Assembly (NCBI GenBank): GCA_002402755.1
Contig: DHGK01000291.1
Location: 1 to 26,537 of the forward strand
Source: Planctomycetes bacterium UBA4800
GTDB lineage: Bacteria; Planctomycetota; UBA8108; UBA8890; UBA8898
Direction: 5' to 3'
Length of the DNA: 26,537 bases
Shown: positions 8,421 to 16,708 of the stretch, piece by piece
Numbering within the stretch: position 1 is the first letter of the stretch
Layout: each line of letters begins with the position of its first letter
The notes under the pieces: generated by a model
Seen by the model: the letters and a program-made list of their open reading frames with translations, nothing else
Databases searched by the model: none
Told to the model about the DNA's origin: nothing
Program-made: the position numbers and the translations under genes

Positions 8421-9803
8421 CTATGCATCCGTGAGCGCCTTCATGAACATGATGATCGCCATCCCCTGGGGCTCGGTGAGGCCGAGGTTTCCGAGCAGAT
8501 CGGTGTTGACGTTGAGGGGGACCTCGGGGGGCGGCCAGCAGTCGACTCCCGGGATGCCCCCGCCGTCGGTGCAGACGGGCAGAATGTCGCGCGTGTTGTA
8601 GAAGTGAACGATCGACATGAGGCTCTTGAAGTAGCCGTTGTGCCCGTAGGCCTTGACGAACTCTGCATAGGGCCGCTTGTCCACGTTGCGGAGCGTGGGG
8701 GTCTTGTGCTTTCCGAGATTCTCGATCACCAGCTCGGAGGAGCCGGGCGCGCCGATTCCGTCCGGGATGGTCGCGAGGAATCCCCCCAGCCCCAGATCGA
8801 CCCACTCGTCCCCATCCGGATTGAACACTCTGGGCATGTCGTAGAACGGGTTCTCCGGGTTTCTGGGGACGCCGAGATTGTGATATCTGAAGTCGGTGAA
8901 GAGCGGCGGACTGTTGCCGGGGCCGGGTGTGAGCCAGTGACAGACCGAGCAATTGCCCTTCGTGTTGAAGAGGGCGAGGCCCATGAGCTCCATGTCGCTG
9001 AGGCCGAGGCCTCTGTATGCCTCCATGTTGCCGCCCATGCCGCCGCCGCCCATGCCGCCACCCATGTTGCCGGGCGTGATAGCGCAGACGTCAAGCCCGT
9101 TCGCCACCGCATTGCGCCAGAACGTGTCGAATCTCGAGCTGAATGGATTGACCTCCGGCGAGCGCTCGTACGCGGCGATCGACAGGGCAATCAGCTCGTA
9201 GATGGGCCCGACATCGCGGGTGGCCGGGTCCAGCGAGTCAGGCCCCCACACTTCCCGGAAGAGATCGGCATACGATGCGTTGCTCACGCTCAGACACACG
9301 AACCTCTCGTTCGGATTGTTCTGCTCGAGAGGATTGAGGAACGGCGCCATCGCCTGCTCGGCCAGCGGGTCGCCGATCATCCAACCGGTCGCGCGTCCGT
9401 CCCAGAACATGCCGCCGACAAGCGCCGGCGGGCATGTGTCGCTCATGCCATCGCCGCATGCGCACGAACACCCGCAGTTCGGCATCAGGCAGCCGCAACC
9501 CACGTGGAGAATGGGGCTCTCGCCGGCGTAGGCGGAGGACGGAGGCTTTCGGTTGCCGAATCGAGTGGAGATCGCTCCCGGCATGACTGCGCCCGCGGCG
9601 TTGATGGCCGAGTCGGGACCGGTCCAGCCGACCTCGGGTGCGTGACAGGCGGCGCAGGATTGTCCTGCGGGCCGTGACAGGTTCGTATCGAAGAAGATGG
9701 CGCGGCCGAGCCGTTCGATGGGACTGAGCGCCTCGGCCCCTCGAACCGGCACCGCGAGAGCGAAGATCATTGCAGCCAGCATCACTCCACATACGTTTCT
9801 CAT
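8421..9803 (-). CDS. Di-haem cytochrome c peroxidase / MauG-like protein with Cys- and Met-rich insertions
   Basis: A 460-aa exported protein with signal peptide ~1-23. Two haem c sites are visible: CAACH (50-54) and CSVCH (285-289). Other family marks are FWDGRA (133-138), TDFRYHNLGVP (303-313) and KTPTLRNV...HNG (367-390). The family reduces peroxide or oxidises protein partners in the periplasm with electrons from small c-type or copper proteins. Two insertions are odd: seven Cys within residues 103-124, and a Gly-Met run at 246-260 (GMGGGMGGGGMGGNM). Both look able to bind soft metals such as copper (inference). I chose ATG 9803 because it starts the signal peptide and has AAGGA upstream; the in-frame extension to 10004 is Arg-rich and implausible. 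A sigma-54 promoter lies about 110 nt upstream. Confidence 0.9.
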   Translation of the reverse strand: MRNVCGVMLAAMIFALAVPVRGAEALSPIERLGRAIFFDTNLSRPAGQSCAACHAPEVGWTGPDSAINAAGAVMPGAISTRFGNRKPPSSAYAGESPILHVGCGCLMPNCGCSCACGDGMSDTCPPALVGGMFWDGRATGWMIGDPLAEQAMAPFLNPLEQNNPNERFVCLSVSNASYADLFREVWGPDSLDPATRDVGPIYELIALSIAAYERSPEVNPFSSRFDTFWRNAVANGLDVCAITPGNMGGGMGGGGMGGNMEAYRGLGLSDMELMGLALFNTKGNCSVCHWLTPGPGNSPPLFTDFRYHNLGVPRNPENPFYDMPRVFNPDGDEWVDLGLGGFLATIPDGIGAPGSSELVIENLGKHKTPTLRNVDKRPYAEFVKAYGHNGYFKSLMSIVHFYNTRDILPVCTDGGGIPGVDCWPPPEVPLNVNTDLLGNLGLTEPQGMAIIMFMKALTDA

Positions 9804-9909
9804 AGCGGGGTCCTTTCCGACTCTCCCGCGCCGACGCGGACGGCGCGCGATGAGTCCGTTCCTTCCTTGCCGAGGTTGACCGCGTCCCGTGGGTTCTCCA
9901 TATCCGCCC

Positions 9910-9925
9910 AAGCAAAAACCGTGCC
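9910..9925 (-). promoter_or_regulatory. Sigma-54 (-24/-12) promoter for the di-haem peroxidase gene
   Basis: On the minus strand the site reads GGCACGGTTTTTGCTT. The invariant GG and GC are separated by 10 nt, matching consensus TGGCACG-N4-TTGCW from its second base. Transcription would start near 9900, about 97 nt before the ATG. A TGTA-N4-TACA palindrome lies upstream within 10021-10070 and could be part of an activator site, but that is weak. The intergenic stretch 9804-10074 holds nothing else convincing. Confidence 0.65.
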
Positions 9926-10074
9926 GCCTTGAACCGACGTTCTGCGGGGCGGTCCGGCGCCGAGATGGGCTGCGCATCACACGCGGCGATCCGGCGGTGT
10001 GCAACGAGGAACACCGAGGCGAGAGAGTGTGTCATGTATCGGTACACCGTGCGGCTGCAGGGCGGGGCGGCCCG

Positions 10075-10161
10075 CTAGTTACGGAGGAGCCGCTTCATGC
10101 TGCGGCTCAGCGCCGCGTACTTCCTCTCGCGCTCCTTCTCGATGCGGTCCAGTACTCGCAT
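10075..10161 (-). CDS. Possible 28-aa basic small protein
   Basis: A short ORF from ATG 10161 to TAG 10075. It encodes a highly charged, potentially helical peptide (starts MRVLDRIEKERERKY). A strong purine-rich ribosome-binding stretch, AGGAGAGGAAG, precedes the ATG at workable spacing, which is the main reason to list it. It lies 140 nt after the propeller gene and ends before the peroxidase promoter. No family is recognised and it may be spurious. The gap 10162-10301 shows no clear terminator. Confidence 0.35.
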   Translation of the reverse strand: MRVLDRIEKERERKYAALSRSMKRLLRN

Positions 10162-10301
10162 TGGTCTTCCTCTCCTGGTGTCCCCCGACCCTTAGCAAAT
10201 CCTGTTCCGCAAAGAGCGATGCGCCGGCGACCGCGGCGGCGCCCTGCTCCTCGATCGTTCCGAGCGCGGCCGCGTTCGCCGTCATCGGCGGCGCGCCCGC
10301 G

Positions 10302-13300
10302 CTATCGAACCACCATCGTCGCCGTGGCGCGTTTTCCGAGCGCGTTGACGACCGTGACCTTCAGCGGCACGCCTCGCTTGGCCGCGACGGCGTCATCTTT
10401 CACCAGCCAGATGAGGCCATCGTCTCTCGTGCACTGCAGGCCGCCGAGCTGCGCGCACAGATCGTTTCCGATCGTGACATCGGCGCGGTCGCGTCCGATC
10501 GTGCGCGTGATCGTCCCGCCCGCGAGAGCGGCGTCCGGATCGCGTATCTCGAGGGAGAACGCACAACGCACGGCGGGCTCCGCTCCGGGCACGGGTTCGG
10601 CGATGCCGATCTGGGCCGCCCTGACCGTCAGTCGCTTGAGCGGATTCGGCACCAGGACCTTCAACGCGGCCCTGGCGCCGAGCTCGTTGACGACGACGAA
10701 TGTGACGGCCCACGCGGTCTGCGGGCCGTGCAGGTAGTACGTATCCGCGACGCGGAGCATTCCGGCGTCGGCATCGCAGGACAGGAAGGGGTCCGCGGCG
10801 CAGAAGGGCCCGCCGAGCGGCAGCACGGCGGTCCCGTACGGTCCCTTGATCATCAACGATCCGCCCGAGAGCGCGTGGTTGTCGTCGACCGCCGTGAGGC
10901 AGAAGGGGAAGCCGACCGCGCCGTCGGGCTCGACCACGAGGGGCGCGGTCTGGCGCACTTCGAGCTTGAGACCGTTCTTCGGCGTCGCGACCTCGGGATT
11001 GTCCACGGGGAGCGTCGCCGACGCCGCGAAGCCCTCGGCATCCGCCAGCATGAAGGTCACCTTCCATCCGGCGTACGGCCCGTGCAGCGGATAGGCGAGC
11101 CGGAAACCGAAGGCGTGCGCGTCGAGCTCGCATGCCTCGAGCTCGCCCTCGGCGCACAGGTCCTCCTCGATGAGAGCGGTCTCCGTTCCCTCGGGGCCCG
11201 TCAGCCGGAGGCTGCCGCCCGGGAGCGTTCCGGAAGGGCTTACCGCCCTGTAGTCGATCACGGCGCTGTAGCCGGTCTCCGATTCGCACTCGGTGATGTC
11301 CGCGTCGTGCACCCGCAGGATGTCGGAGAGCTCGGCCCGCGTGACGAGGCGGGGCGCAAGCCCGGTGAACACGACCGTCTGGCCCAGGAGCTTTCCTTTC
11401 AGAGAGAGATACGGCAGCGGCTCGGCGCCGGTGTCGACCGCCGTTCCGGCGAACGATATGCCTCGCGCCGTTCCCGTCCCTTTCAACCTCCGCGATGCGG
11501 TTCTCCGCGCCGCGGAGTAGGCGCCCGACAGGGTGAAATCGAACGTGCGGCCGTTCGCCAGTGTGATCGTTGCGGTGCCGTACTCCTTCCTGCCGTCGCA
11601 CACGCCGTTCGTGGCGAGCACCCAGTCGTCGTTCGCGGGCGGCGGCGCTTCGAGCGCCGGCATGAACGGACCGACAGGGACGACCAGCTTGCCGAGACCG
11701 CTCACGGAGACGGCTCCCTTGATCGTGCCGATCAACCCCTCTCCCCGGTTCGTGAGCTCGAGAACCGCCGCGAGCGAGCCGCTGCAGCGGCGGAGAGGTT
11801 CGATGCAACGGAACCGCTTGAACGCGAGCGTTACTCGCACCGTCCCCTGGCTCTTGCGGAGCGACGCCGCCTTGCCCGCGACGTCGAAGGCGAGCAGCCC
11901 GAGCTCGGAGGGCGTTCCGAGCGCAAGCATGGCGGTGCCGCTGCCGGCGATCGTGCCCTTGGCGTCGAGCGCGAGGGTGAACTGCATGTCCGCAAGGGAG
12001 CCCGCGTTCCCCTCGAGCATCGTCGCCATGTAGCCGCCGCTCACATCGAGGAGTTGCGGGCCGGTGACGCGGAAGCACTCGCCGAATGCGGTCTCCCCGG
12101 AGGGAACGTGGACGGAGATCGGTTCGGTGAAATTGGCCGTCAGCGTCCGGTTGGCGGCGGCGATGAAGGTGTAGCTCGGCGAGACGCTGACCGGAACCCC
12201 GCCCTCGGTCCAGTCGACGAACAGGTAGCCCGCGCCGGGAACGGCCGCGACCGTCACGCTCGCGCCGCTGAAGTAGCTGCCGCCGCCGGTTGTCGATCCG
12301 GCGCCGCTCGGCGACACGCTCGTCGCGATCGTGTAGTCGGGCCCCGCCACATCGTTGACGGTGACCGTGAAGGTCGCCGAACCGGCCAGCGGAGGGACCC
12401 CGTCGTCCGTCGCGTCGACCGTGATGTCGTAGACGCCCGGCCCCTGGAACACCGTCGGCGTCCAGGTGAACCTGCCGTCGGCAGTGATGGCGGCCCCGGC
12501 CGGCGCGCCGGCGCGCAGGCTGAAGACCACGTTCTGCGGCGGCCAGCCGCTGTCGATTGCGATGGCCGTGAAGGCCAGCAAGGCGCCCTCGTTGATGGTC
12601 CTGTCGGCGATCGGCGCCACCTGCGGCGGCAGATTGGGCCCTGCATCCGCGGCGACGCTGAAGGCGGCGACTTCCACGCCGGTCGCCTCTCCGATCGAGC
12701 CGCCCGTGTACGTGCTCAGCGTGGCGCCTTGCGGGCTGACCCGCGCGAGCCCGTAGGGACCGTTCACGCCGCCGCTCAGTCCCACGACGAGGGCGCCGCT
12801 CGCATCCGCGCCGATGCCGAAGGGCGTGCCGGCCAGCGCCGCGACGGTGCTGACGGCGCCGCCCGTGATCCGCTGCAGGAACTTGCTGTCGTGCGCGCCG
12901 ACGTAGACGTCGGCGCCGAAGACGGCGACGCCCCAGGGCTGATCGAGCGAGGCGCCGGTCTGCGACAAGACGGCCTGCGACCCATCGGCCAGGGCGACCG
13001 AGATCACCTTGTTGTTGAGGAGCGATGCGACCGCCAGATGGCCGGCGTCCAGGACCTCGATCCCGGTCGGGAGCAGCAGCTCGTTGCCGGCGGAGACCAG
13101 CGTCTCCGTCCCGGTGTCGGGATCGACCTTCAGGACGCGGTGGCCGCTTCCGCTTGTCGTGAAGAGCTCTCCGGTCGGCCCCATCGTCAGCCCCCAGAGC
13201 TGGGACAGCGTGGTGGCGGGGCTCGAGTTGACGATCGAGATCGACCCGTCGGCGAGATTCAGGCACTTGATCGTACCGACCCACTCGCTGATGTAGAGCT

Positions 13301-13529
13301 TTCCGCTCGGGGCGAGCACCAGATCGGTGGGCGCGAGGAACGTCCCCAGCGTGTACTGGATGCCGGTCACGGGGTTGATTCTCACCACCGTGCCGCCGCC
13401 GCCCCGGAAATTGGCGATGAGGATGTCGCCGGCCTCGACCGCATACATCGCCGCGTGGCACGCGGGCCGGACGGAGCCGAATGCCGTGATGAGGACGAGC
13501 CAGGCCGACCACGGAAGGAATGTCTTCAT
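10302..13529 (-). CDS. Secreted NHL-type propeller / Ig-like / InlB-repeat protein with three Cys-conserved C-terminal modules
   Basis: A 1075-aa exported protein with signal peptide ~1-27. Residues ~28-300 form an NHL/SMP-30-like six-bladed propeller (repeats of LYISEWVGTI, LAVASLLNNKVISV and VYVGAHDSKFL type). Next is an Ig-like He_PIG/cadherin-like domain (~305-395: PPQVAPIADRTINEG...GRFTWTPT...GVYDITV). Then comes a divergent InlB B-repeat (~400-470: GGGSYFSGASVTVAAVPGAGYLFVDWTEGG). The rest, ~470-1075, is beta-rich and unrecognised. Its last third holds three modules, each with one upstream Cys and then a CX7C pair, and a YxLHGPxxxWxVTF-like ending that is weaker in the third. The ATG lies 4 nt after the stop of the peptidase gene, with GGAG overlapping that end, so the two are translationally coupled. 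An extracellular binding or scaffold role is inferred. Confidence 0.85.
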   Translation of the reverse strand: MKTFLPWSAWLVLITAFGSVRPACHAAMYAVEAGDILIANFRGGGGTVVRINPVTGIQYTLGTFLAPTDLVLAPSGKLYISEWVGTIKCLNLADGSISIVNSSPATTLSQLWGLTMGPTGELFTTSGSGHRVLKVDPDTGTETLVSAGNELLLPTGIEVLDAGHLAVASLLNNKVISVALADGSQAVLSQTGASLDQPWGVAVFGADVYVGAHDSKFLQRITGGAVSTVAALAGTPFGIGADASGALVVGLSGGVNGPYGLARVSPQGATLSTYTGGSIGEATGVEVAAFSVAADAGPNLPPQVAPIADRTINEGALLAFTAIAIDSGWPPQNVVFSLRAGAPAGAAITADGRFTWTPTVFQGPGVYDITVDATDDGVPPLAGSATFTVTVNDVAGPDYTIATSVSPSGAGSTTGGGSYFSGASVTVAAVPGAGYLFVDWTEGGVPVSVSPSYTFIAAANRTLTANFTEPISVHVPSGETAFGECFRVTGPQLLDVSGGYMATMLEGNAGSLADMQFTLALDAKGTIAGSGTAMLALGTPSELGLLAFDVAGKAASLRKSQGTVRVTLAFKRFRCIEPLRRCSGSLAAVLELTNRGEGLIGTIKGAVSVSGLGKLVVPVGPFMPALEAPPPANDDWVLATNGVCDGRKEYGTATITLANGRTFDFTLSGAYSAARRTASRRLKGTGTARGISFAGTAVDTGAEPLPYLSLKGKLLGQTVVFTGLAPRLVTRAELSDILRVHDADITECESETGYSAVIDYRAVSPSGTLPGGSLRLTGPEGTETALIEEDLCAEGELEACELDAHAFGFRLAYPLHGPYAGWKVTFMLADAEGFAASATLPVDNPEVATPKNGLKLEVRQTAPLVVEPDGAVGFPFCLTAVDDNHALSGGSLMIKGPYGTAVLPLGGPFCAADPFLSCDADAGMLRVADTYYLHGPQTAWAVTFVVVNELGARAALKVLVPNPLKRLTVRAAQIGIAEPVPGAEPAVRCAFSLEIRDPDAALAGGTITRTIGRDRADVTIGNDLCAQLGGLQCTRDDGLIWLVKDDAVAAKRGVPLKVTVVNALGKRATATMVVR

Positions 13530-13533
13530 GGGC

Positions 13534-15504
13534 TCACTCCGGGGATGTCGCGGGCTCCTGCGCGAGCCGCGGGATTTCGAACGCCGCGTGGGGGTCTCCG
13601 AACAGCGTGATTCCGTAGTAGCACCAGCGGTAGGGCATGATGCCGCCGGCCTCCACCTGTCCCAGCATCTCGTGGCGGGAGCGCCGGCAGGCCGTCCCCA
13701 GGTCGACCCGGCTCTCGGCGAGCAGTTGCTCGAAGAACTTGATCTGGAACTCGCCGCTGTACTTCCACTCCTGTCGCGCGTCGTACCAGCCCCAGCGCAC
13801 GTTGAGTATCGCGGCGAACGCCCCGACGCGCGGGTGCTTCACCAGCTCCTCGCCGATGCTGTCGGGAGAGAATGCGTCGTTGTCGAACTGACCGGGGTTG
13901 CATCCGACGCTGTAGAGCAGGAACGGATCCCGGTTGGACAGCGACTCCAGGTCCCCCGCGGACAGGCGCATGAGCTCCTCTCGGTCCCCGTGGCCGCTGT
14001 ACAGGACGAGGCGCGGGGAGCGATTGAGCTCCCGGATGGCATCGATCGCGCCCCACTGGGGGCTCGTGTGAGGGCGGTCATCCAGCCGGCGCACGGCGCA
14101 TTCATCCAGGTGCGGGAGCAACGGGTCGAACATGGCGCCGCCCTGGGCGGTGCCCTGCTCCAGGCACGAGGCCAGCAGCAGCACGGCGCCGGCATCGCGA
14201 TGCTCCCGGTCTTCGTGGCGGATCGTCTTCTCGACGAACGCGGCCGCCTCCGCGGGCGTGTCGACGGGGGCGCGCCCTATATCGATCTCGGCCAGGAGAT
14301 CGACATCGCCGCCGCCTTCGCCGTCGGTGGTTTCGCCCCAGCGATCGTCCCCGTCGCGGTTCCACGATCCATCCAGGCAGGCGAAGTACAGATCGCACGG
14401 CAGGCGCGAGTCCCGCGCGGCCGGGCCGCGAGGGACATGGGCATACCGGCATGGCACGGCGGCGACGTCGCCGCCGAGGAGGACGTATCGTATTCCCCGC
14501 TCGGTGTAGGCATGCCGGATGCAATTGCGAAGCTTCTCGGCGGCGTCCCTGCCCGGGAAGCGCGTCATGATCGATTCCATTGTTTCGGTCGTGACGGCGA
14601 GGCCGGCGCGCGTCTTTCGGTCCGCGAGCGCCTGGTACGAGGGCGCGAGCGATTCCGTGGTGACGATGAGGTAGTCGACGGCGGGGCGTGCGGGCGGCGC
14701 AAGTTCTTGCCGGGCGGCTCGATACTCCTCCAGCATGTCCGGATTGTCCACGAACGGCGCGATGCGATTCTCGACATCCTCCCATCGCCGCGGCGCAAGA
14801 CGCGGCTCCGCCGGCTGCGCGGCCGGGGCTACCGTGACCGTGACGTCCACGCGGGGCGAGAAGAAGAACCGGCCATCCGCGGGGGCATACCGGACCGGGA
14901 ACACCCTGAACAGCGCAATATCGCAGCCGGCCAGGCGATGCACCGAGGCCGGTTCCACCTGCTGGAAGGGGTACAGCCCCCCCGAACCGAGCTCGGGCGT
15001 GTGTGCGGAATCACCGGCCGGCCGGCCGGCTGCGGGTGCGGCCGCGTGCGGGTGCGGGAGGGGCGTGCGACTCCGGTCCGGCTTCCAGGATTCCTGCAGC
15101 AGGCGGGTCTCCGCGCCGGGCCGCGCCTCCACGCGCTCGACCCGACAGCCGGGAGGCAGAAGTATTCTCGCGGTCCGAAAAGGCACGGCAGGCGCGTCCG
15201 TCCGCAGGCGGGTGTCGCAGCCGGGAATCGAGATCGTGACGGAGCGCGCCCGCCGTTCAAGATGCGGTGCCGCGAAGTCGTAGCTTGTGGAGAGAGTCCG
15301 GGTCGGGGCTGCGACTGCACCCGCTGCACGATCCGCATCGTTGCCGGCGGCAGAAGCAACGGCGGCACCGGCGCAGGCCAAGGCCGCAGCACAGCAGCGC
15401 ACGGCGAATGAACCTGGCCGCAGCAGACCGGCGCGGTGTGCAACCGCCTCGTTCTGCCTGCATCCATGGCCGCCGCGAGTGCGAGATCTCATGTTCCATG
15501 TCAC
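13534..15504 (-). CDS. Gingipain-like cysteine peptidase (family C25)
   Basis: A 656-aa exported peptidase. A hydrophobic Ala/Cys-rich segment (about 33-53) is the likely signal core. An N-terminal beta domain (~70-235) precedes the catalytic region, which begins at DYLIVTTESLAPSYQALADRK (a C25 hallmark). Further marks are DLYFACLDGSWNRDGDD (~371-387, calcium-binding-like) and EIDIGRAPVDTPAEAAAFVEKTI. The catalytic pair is His505 in YSGHGD and Cys535 in SVGCNPG. The domain closes with TLFGDPHAAFEIP. No Por-type sorting domain is visible. Start choice: GTG 15504 or ATG 15492, both with weak ribosome-binding sites. It sits inside the copper-protein operon, 39 nt after the 183-aa gene, suggesting that it processes the large secreted partners (inference). 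Confidence 0.88.
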   Translation of the reverse strand: MTWNMRSRTRGGHGCRQNEAVAHRAGLLRPGSFAVRCCAAALACAGAAVASAAGNDADRAAGAVAAPTRTLSTSYDFAAPHLERRARSVTISIPGCDTRLRTDAPAVPFRTARILLPPGCRVERVEARPGAETRLLQESWKPDRSRTPLPHPHAAAPAAGRPAGDSAHTPELGSGGLYPFQQVEPASVHRLAGCDIALFRVFPVRYAPADGRFFFSPRVDVTVTVAPAAQPAEPRLAPRRWEDVENRIAPFVDNPDMLEEYRAARQELAPPARPAVDYLIVTTESLAPSYQALADRKTRAGLAVTTETMESIMTRFPGRDAAEKLRNCIRHAYTERGIRYVLLGGDVAAVPCRYAHVPRGPAARDSRLPCDLYFACLDGSWNRDGDDRWGETTDGEGGGDVDLLAEIDIGRAPVDTPAEAAAFVEKTIRHEDREHRDAGAVLLLASCLEQGTAQGGAMFDPLLPHLDECAVRRLDDRPHTSPQWGAIDAIRELNRSPRLVLYSGHGDREELMRLSAGDLESLSNRDPFLLYSVGCNPGQFDNDAFSPDSIGEELVKHPRVGAFAAILNVRWGWYDARQEWKYSGEFQIKFFEQLLAESRVDLGTACRRSRHEMLGQVEAGGIMPYRWCYYGITLFGDPHAAFEIPRLAQEPATSPE

Positions 15505-15543
15505 CCGAAAAGGCTGTTGCCACGCGGCGCTCCCTGCGCCGCG

Positions 15544-16095
15544 TCACTCGATGGTCAGGTCATCGGCGTGCAGGCCTCCGAGGACCAGGCGCACCTTGTC
15601 TCCCGGCTTCAACAGCCTGCCCGCGTTGGCGAAGAGGACGAAATGGGTCTTGCCGGCGGACGGCTTCTGGGCCGTCCGGCGCTGCGGCGGATTCGAGGTG
15701 CCGAGCTCGGCGCCCCTCGCGATGTCGAGGAGGCGGGCCTCGCACCGCGGGTCCGCGAGCAGGGTCGCCCTCTCCGGATCGATGATCTTGTAGCGGAAAT
15801 CCAGCGCCGCGCCCGCCGCCGTCAGCCGCACGCCATCGACCTGGATGCCGAAGTGCTCCTCCAGGCTCGCCAGGCCTGCCGGCGTGCCCGGCGTTGCCGG
15901 CGTATCCGGGGCTCCCGGGGTCGCCCCGGCCTCGATCGCCGGAGACTGCGGCGCCTCGGCCGTCGCCCCGCGCAGCGCCGAGGGCGCGGCCGCGGGCCCG
16001 GAGTGCAGCGACACGATCAGGATCAGCGCACCGATGCCGGTCAGGGCAAGGGCAATGCCCGCATTCCTGTACGTCCTGGAGTCTTCGTGCTTCAT
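15544..16095 (-). CDS. Exported/anchored protein of an uncharacterised family (paralogue A)
   Basis: A 183-aa protein with an N-terminal hydrophobic segment (about 12-31) that could be a signal anchor. A Pro/Ala/Thr/Gly-rich linker (~35-78) follows, then a C-terminal domain (~80-183). That domain aligns along its whole length with the neighbour at 16175-16708: VRLTAAGAALDFRYKIIDPERATLL, then PPQRRTAQKPSAGKTHFVLFANAGRLLKPGDKVRLVLG, then LTIE. I do not recognise a named family. The ATG has GGGAG upstream. It lies 79 nt after its paralogue and 39 nt before the C25 peptidase. The pairing beside cupredoxin proteins suggests an accessory, assembly or binding role. Confidence 0.75.
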   Translation of the reverse strand: MKHEDSRTYRNAGIALALTGIGALILIVSLHSGPAAAPSALRGATAEAPQSPAIEAGATPGAPDTPATPGTPAGLASLEEHFGIQVDGVRLTAAGAALDFRYKIIDPERATLLADPRCEARLLDIARGAELGTSNPPQRRTAQKPSAGKTHFVLFANAGRLLKPGDKVRLVLGGLHADDLTIE

Positions 16096-16174
16096 GTGCG
16101 TCGCTCCCTTGCACGCATGTGCTCCGTTGCGGCGCCCCCGCCTCCGGCCGCGACCGGGGGCGGGGACGCCCCGA

Positions 16175-16708
16175 CTATGCCTCCACCAGGAGGTTCTCCG
16201 CGCGGTACTCGCCGATGACCACCGTCACCCTGTCGCCGGCCTTGATGGACTTTCCGGGATTGGCAAAGAACACGAAGTAGATCTTGCCGGCGGCAAGCTG
16301 CCGCGGTGTCTGGCGCATCGCGCCGACCTTGGGCGTCGCCGGCACGAGAAACTTGCCGCCGGTCTTCTCATCGATGAGATACGCCCTGGTCTCGCGGCCG
16401 GCGAGCGGGGCGGCTTTCTCCGGATCGAGCACCTTGTACCGGAAATCGATCATGTACCCGCCGGCCGACAAGCGTACGCTCGACACCGCGGCGCCCCACG
16501 TCGACTCGATGCTCTCGGACGCGGCGTGCGCGGCGCCCGACGCCGACTCGAGGCGTTCGGACGCGGCCTGCCCCAGGGCTTTCGGTGCATCGCCTTCGAT
16601 TCCCCGGCGCGGGCCCGAACAGGCGGCCAGCGCCAGCGCACAGCCCGCGGCGACTGCGAGAGTGCGAACGGATGTCGACAAAGAGCGCCGGGGGCTAGTT
16701 CTGCACAT
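16175..16708 (-). CDS. Lipoprotein of the same uncharacterised family (paralogue B)
   Basis: A 177-aa protein. The N-terminus ends in the lipobox LAAC (Cys30), so it should be a lipoprotein. After a spacer rich in Ala/Ser/Glu (~36-72) comes the shared domain: VRLSAGGYMIDFRYKVLDPEKAAPL ... PKVGAMRQTPRQLAAGKIYFVFFANPGKSIKAGDRVTVVIG ... AENLLVE. The first ATG overlaps the end of the upstream cupredoxin gene by 14 nt and lacks a strong ribosome-binding site, so translational coupling is likely. Paralogue A is membrane-anchored and B is lipid-anchored, which suggests two membrane-tethered copies of one binding fold. Function unknown. Confidence 0.78.
   Translation of the reverse strand: MCRTSPRRSLSTSVRTLAVAAGCALALAACSGPRRGIEGDAPKALGQAASERLESASGAAHAASESIESTWGAAVSSVRLSAGGYMIDFRYKVLDPEKAAPLAGRETRAYLIDEKTGGKFLVPATPKVGAMRQTPRQLAAGKIYFVFFANPGKSIKAGDRVTVVIGEYRAENLLVEA

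Noticed and set aside
9804..10004. N-terminal extension of the di-haem peroxidase to an upstream start
   Set aside because: The extra 67 residues are Arg/Gly-rich, precede a normal signal peptide, and span the predicted sigma-54 promoter.
9999..13610. A 1203-codon open frame on the + strand
   Set aside because: It is antisense to the propeller/Ig/InlB gene, which has clear domains and a signal peptide. The antisense product is Arg-rich and low in complexity.
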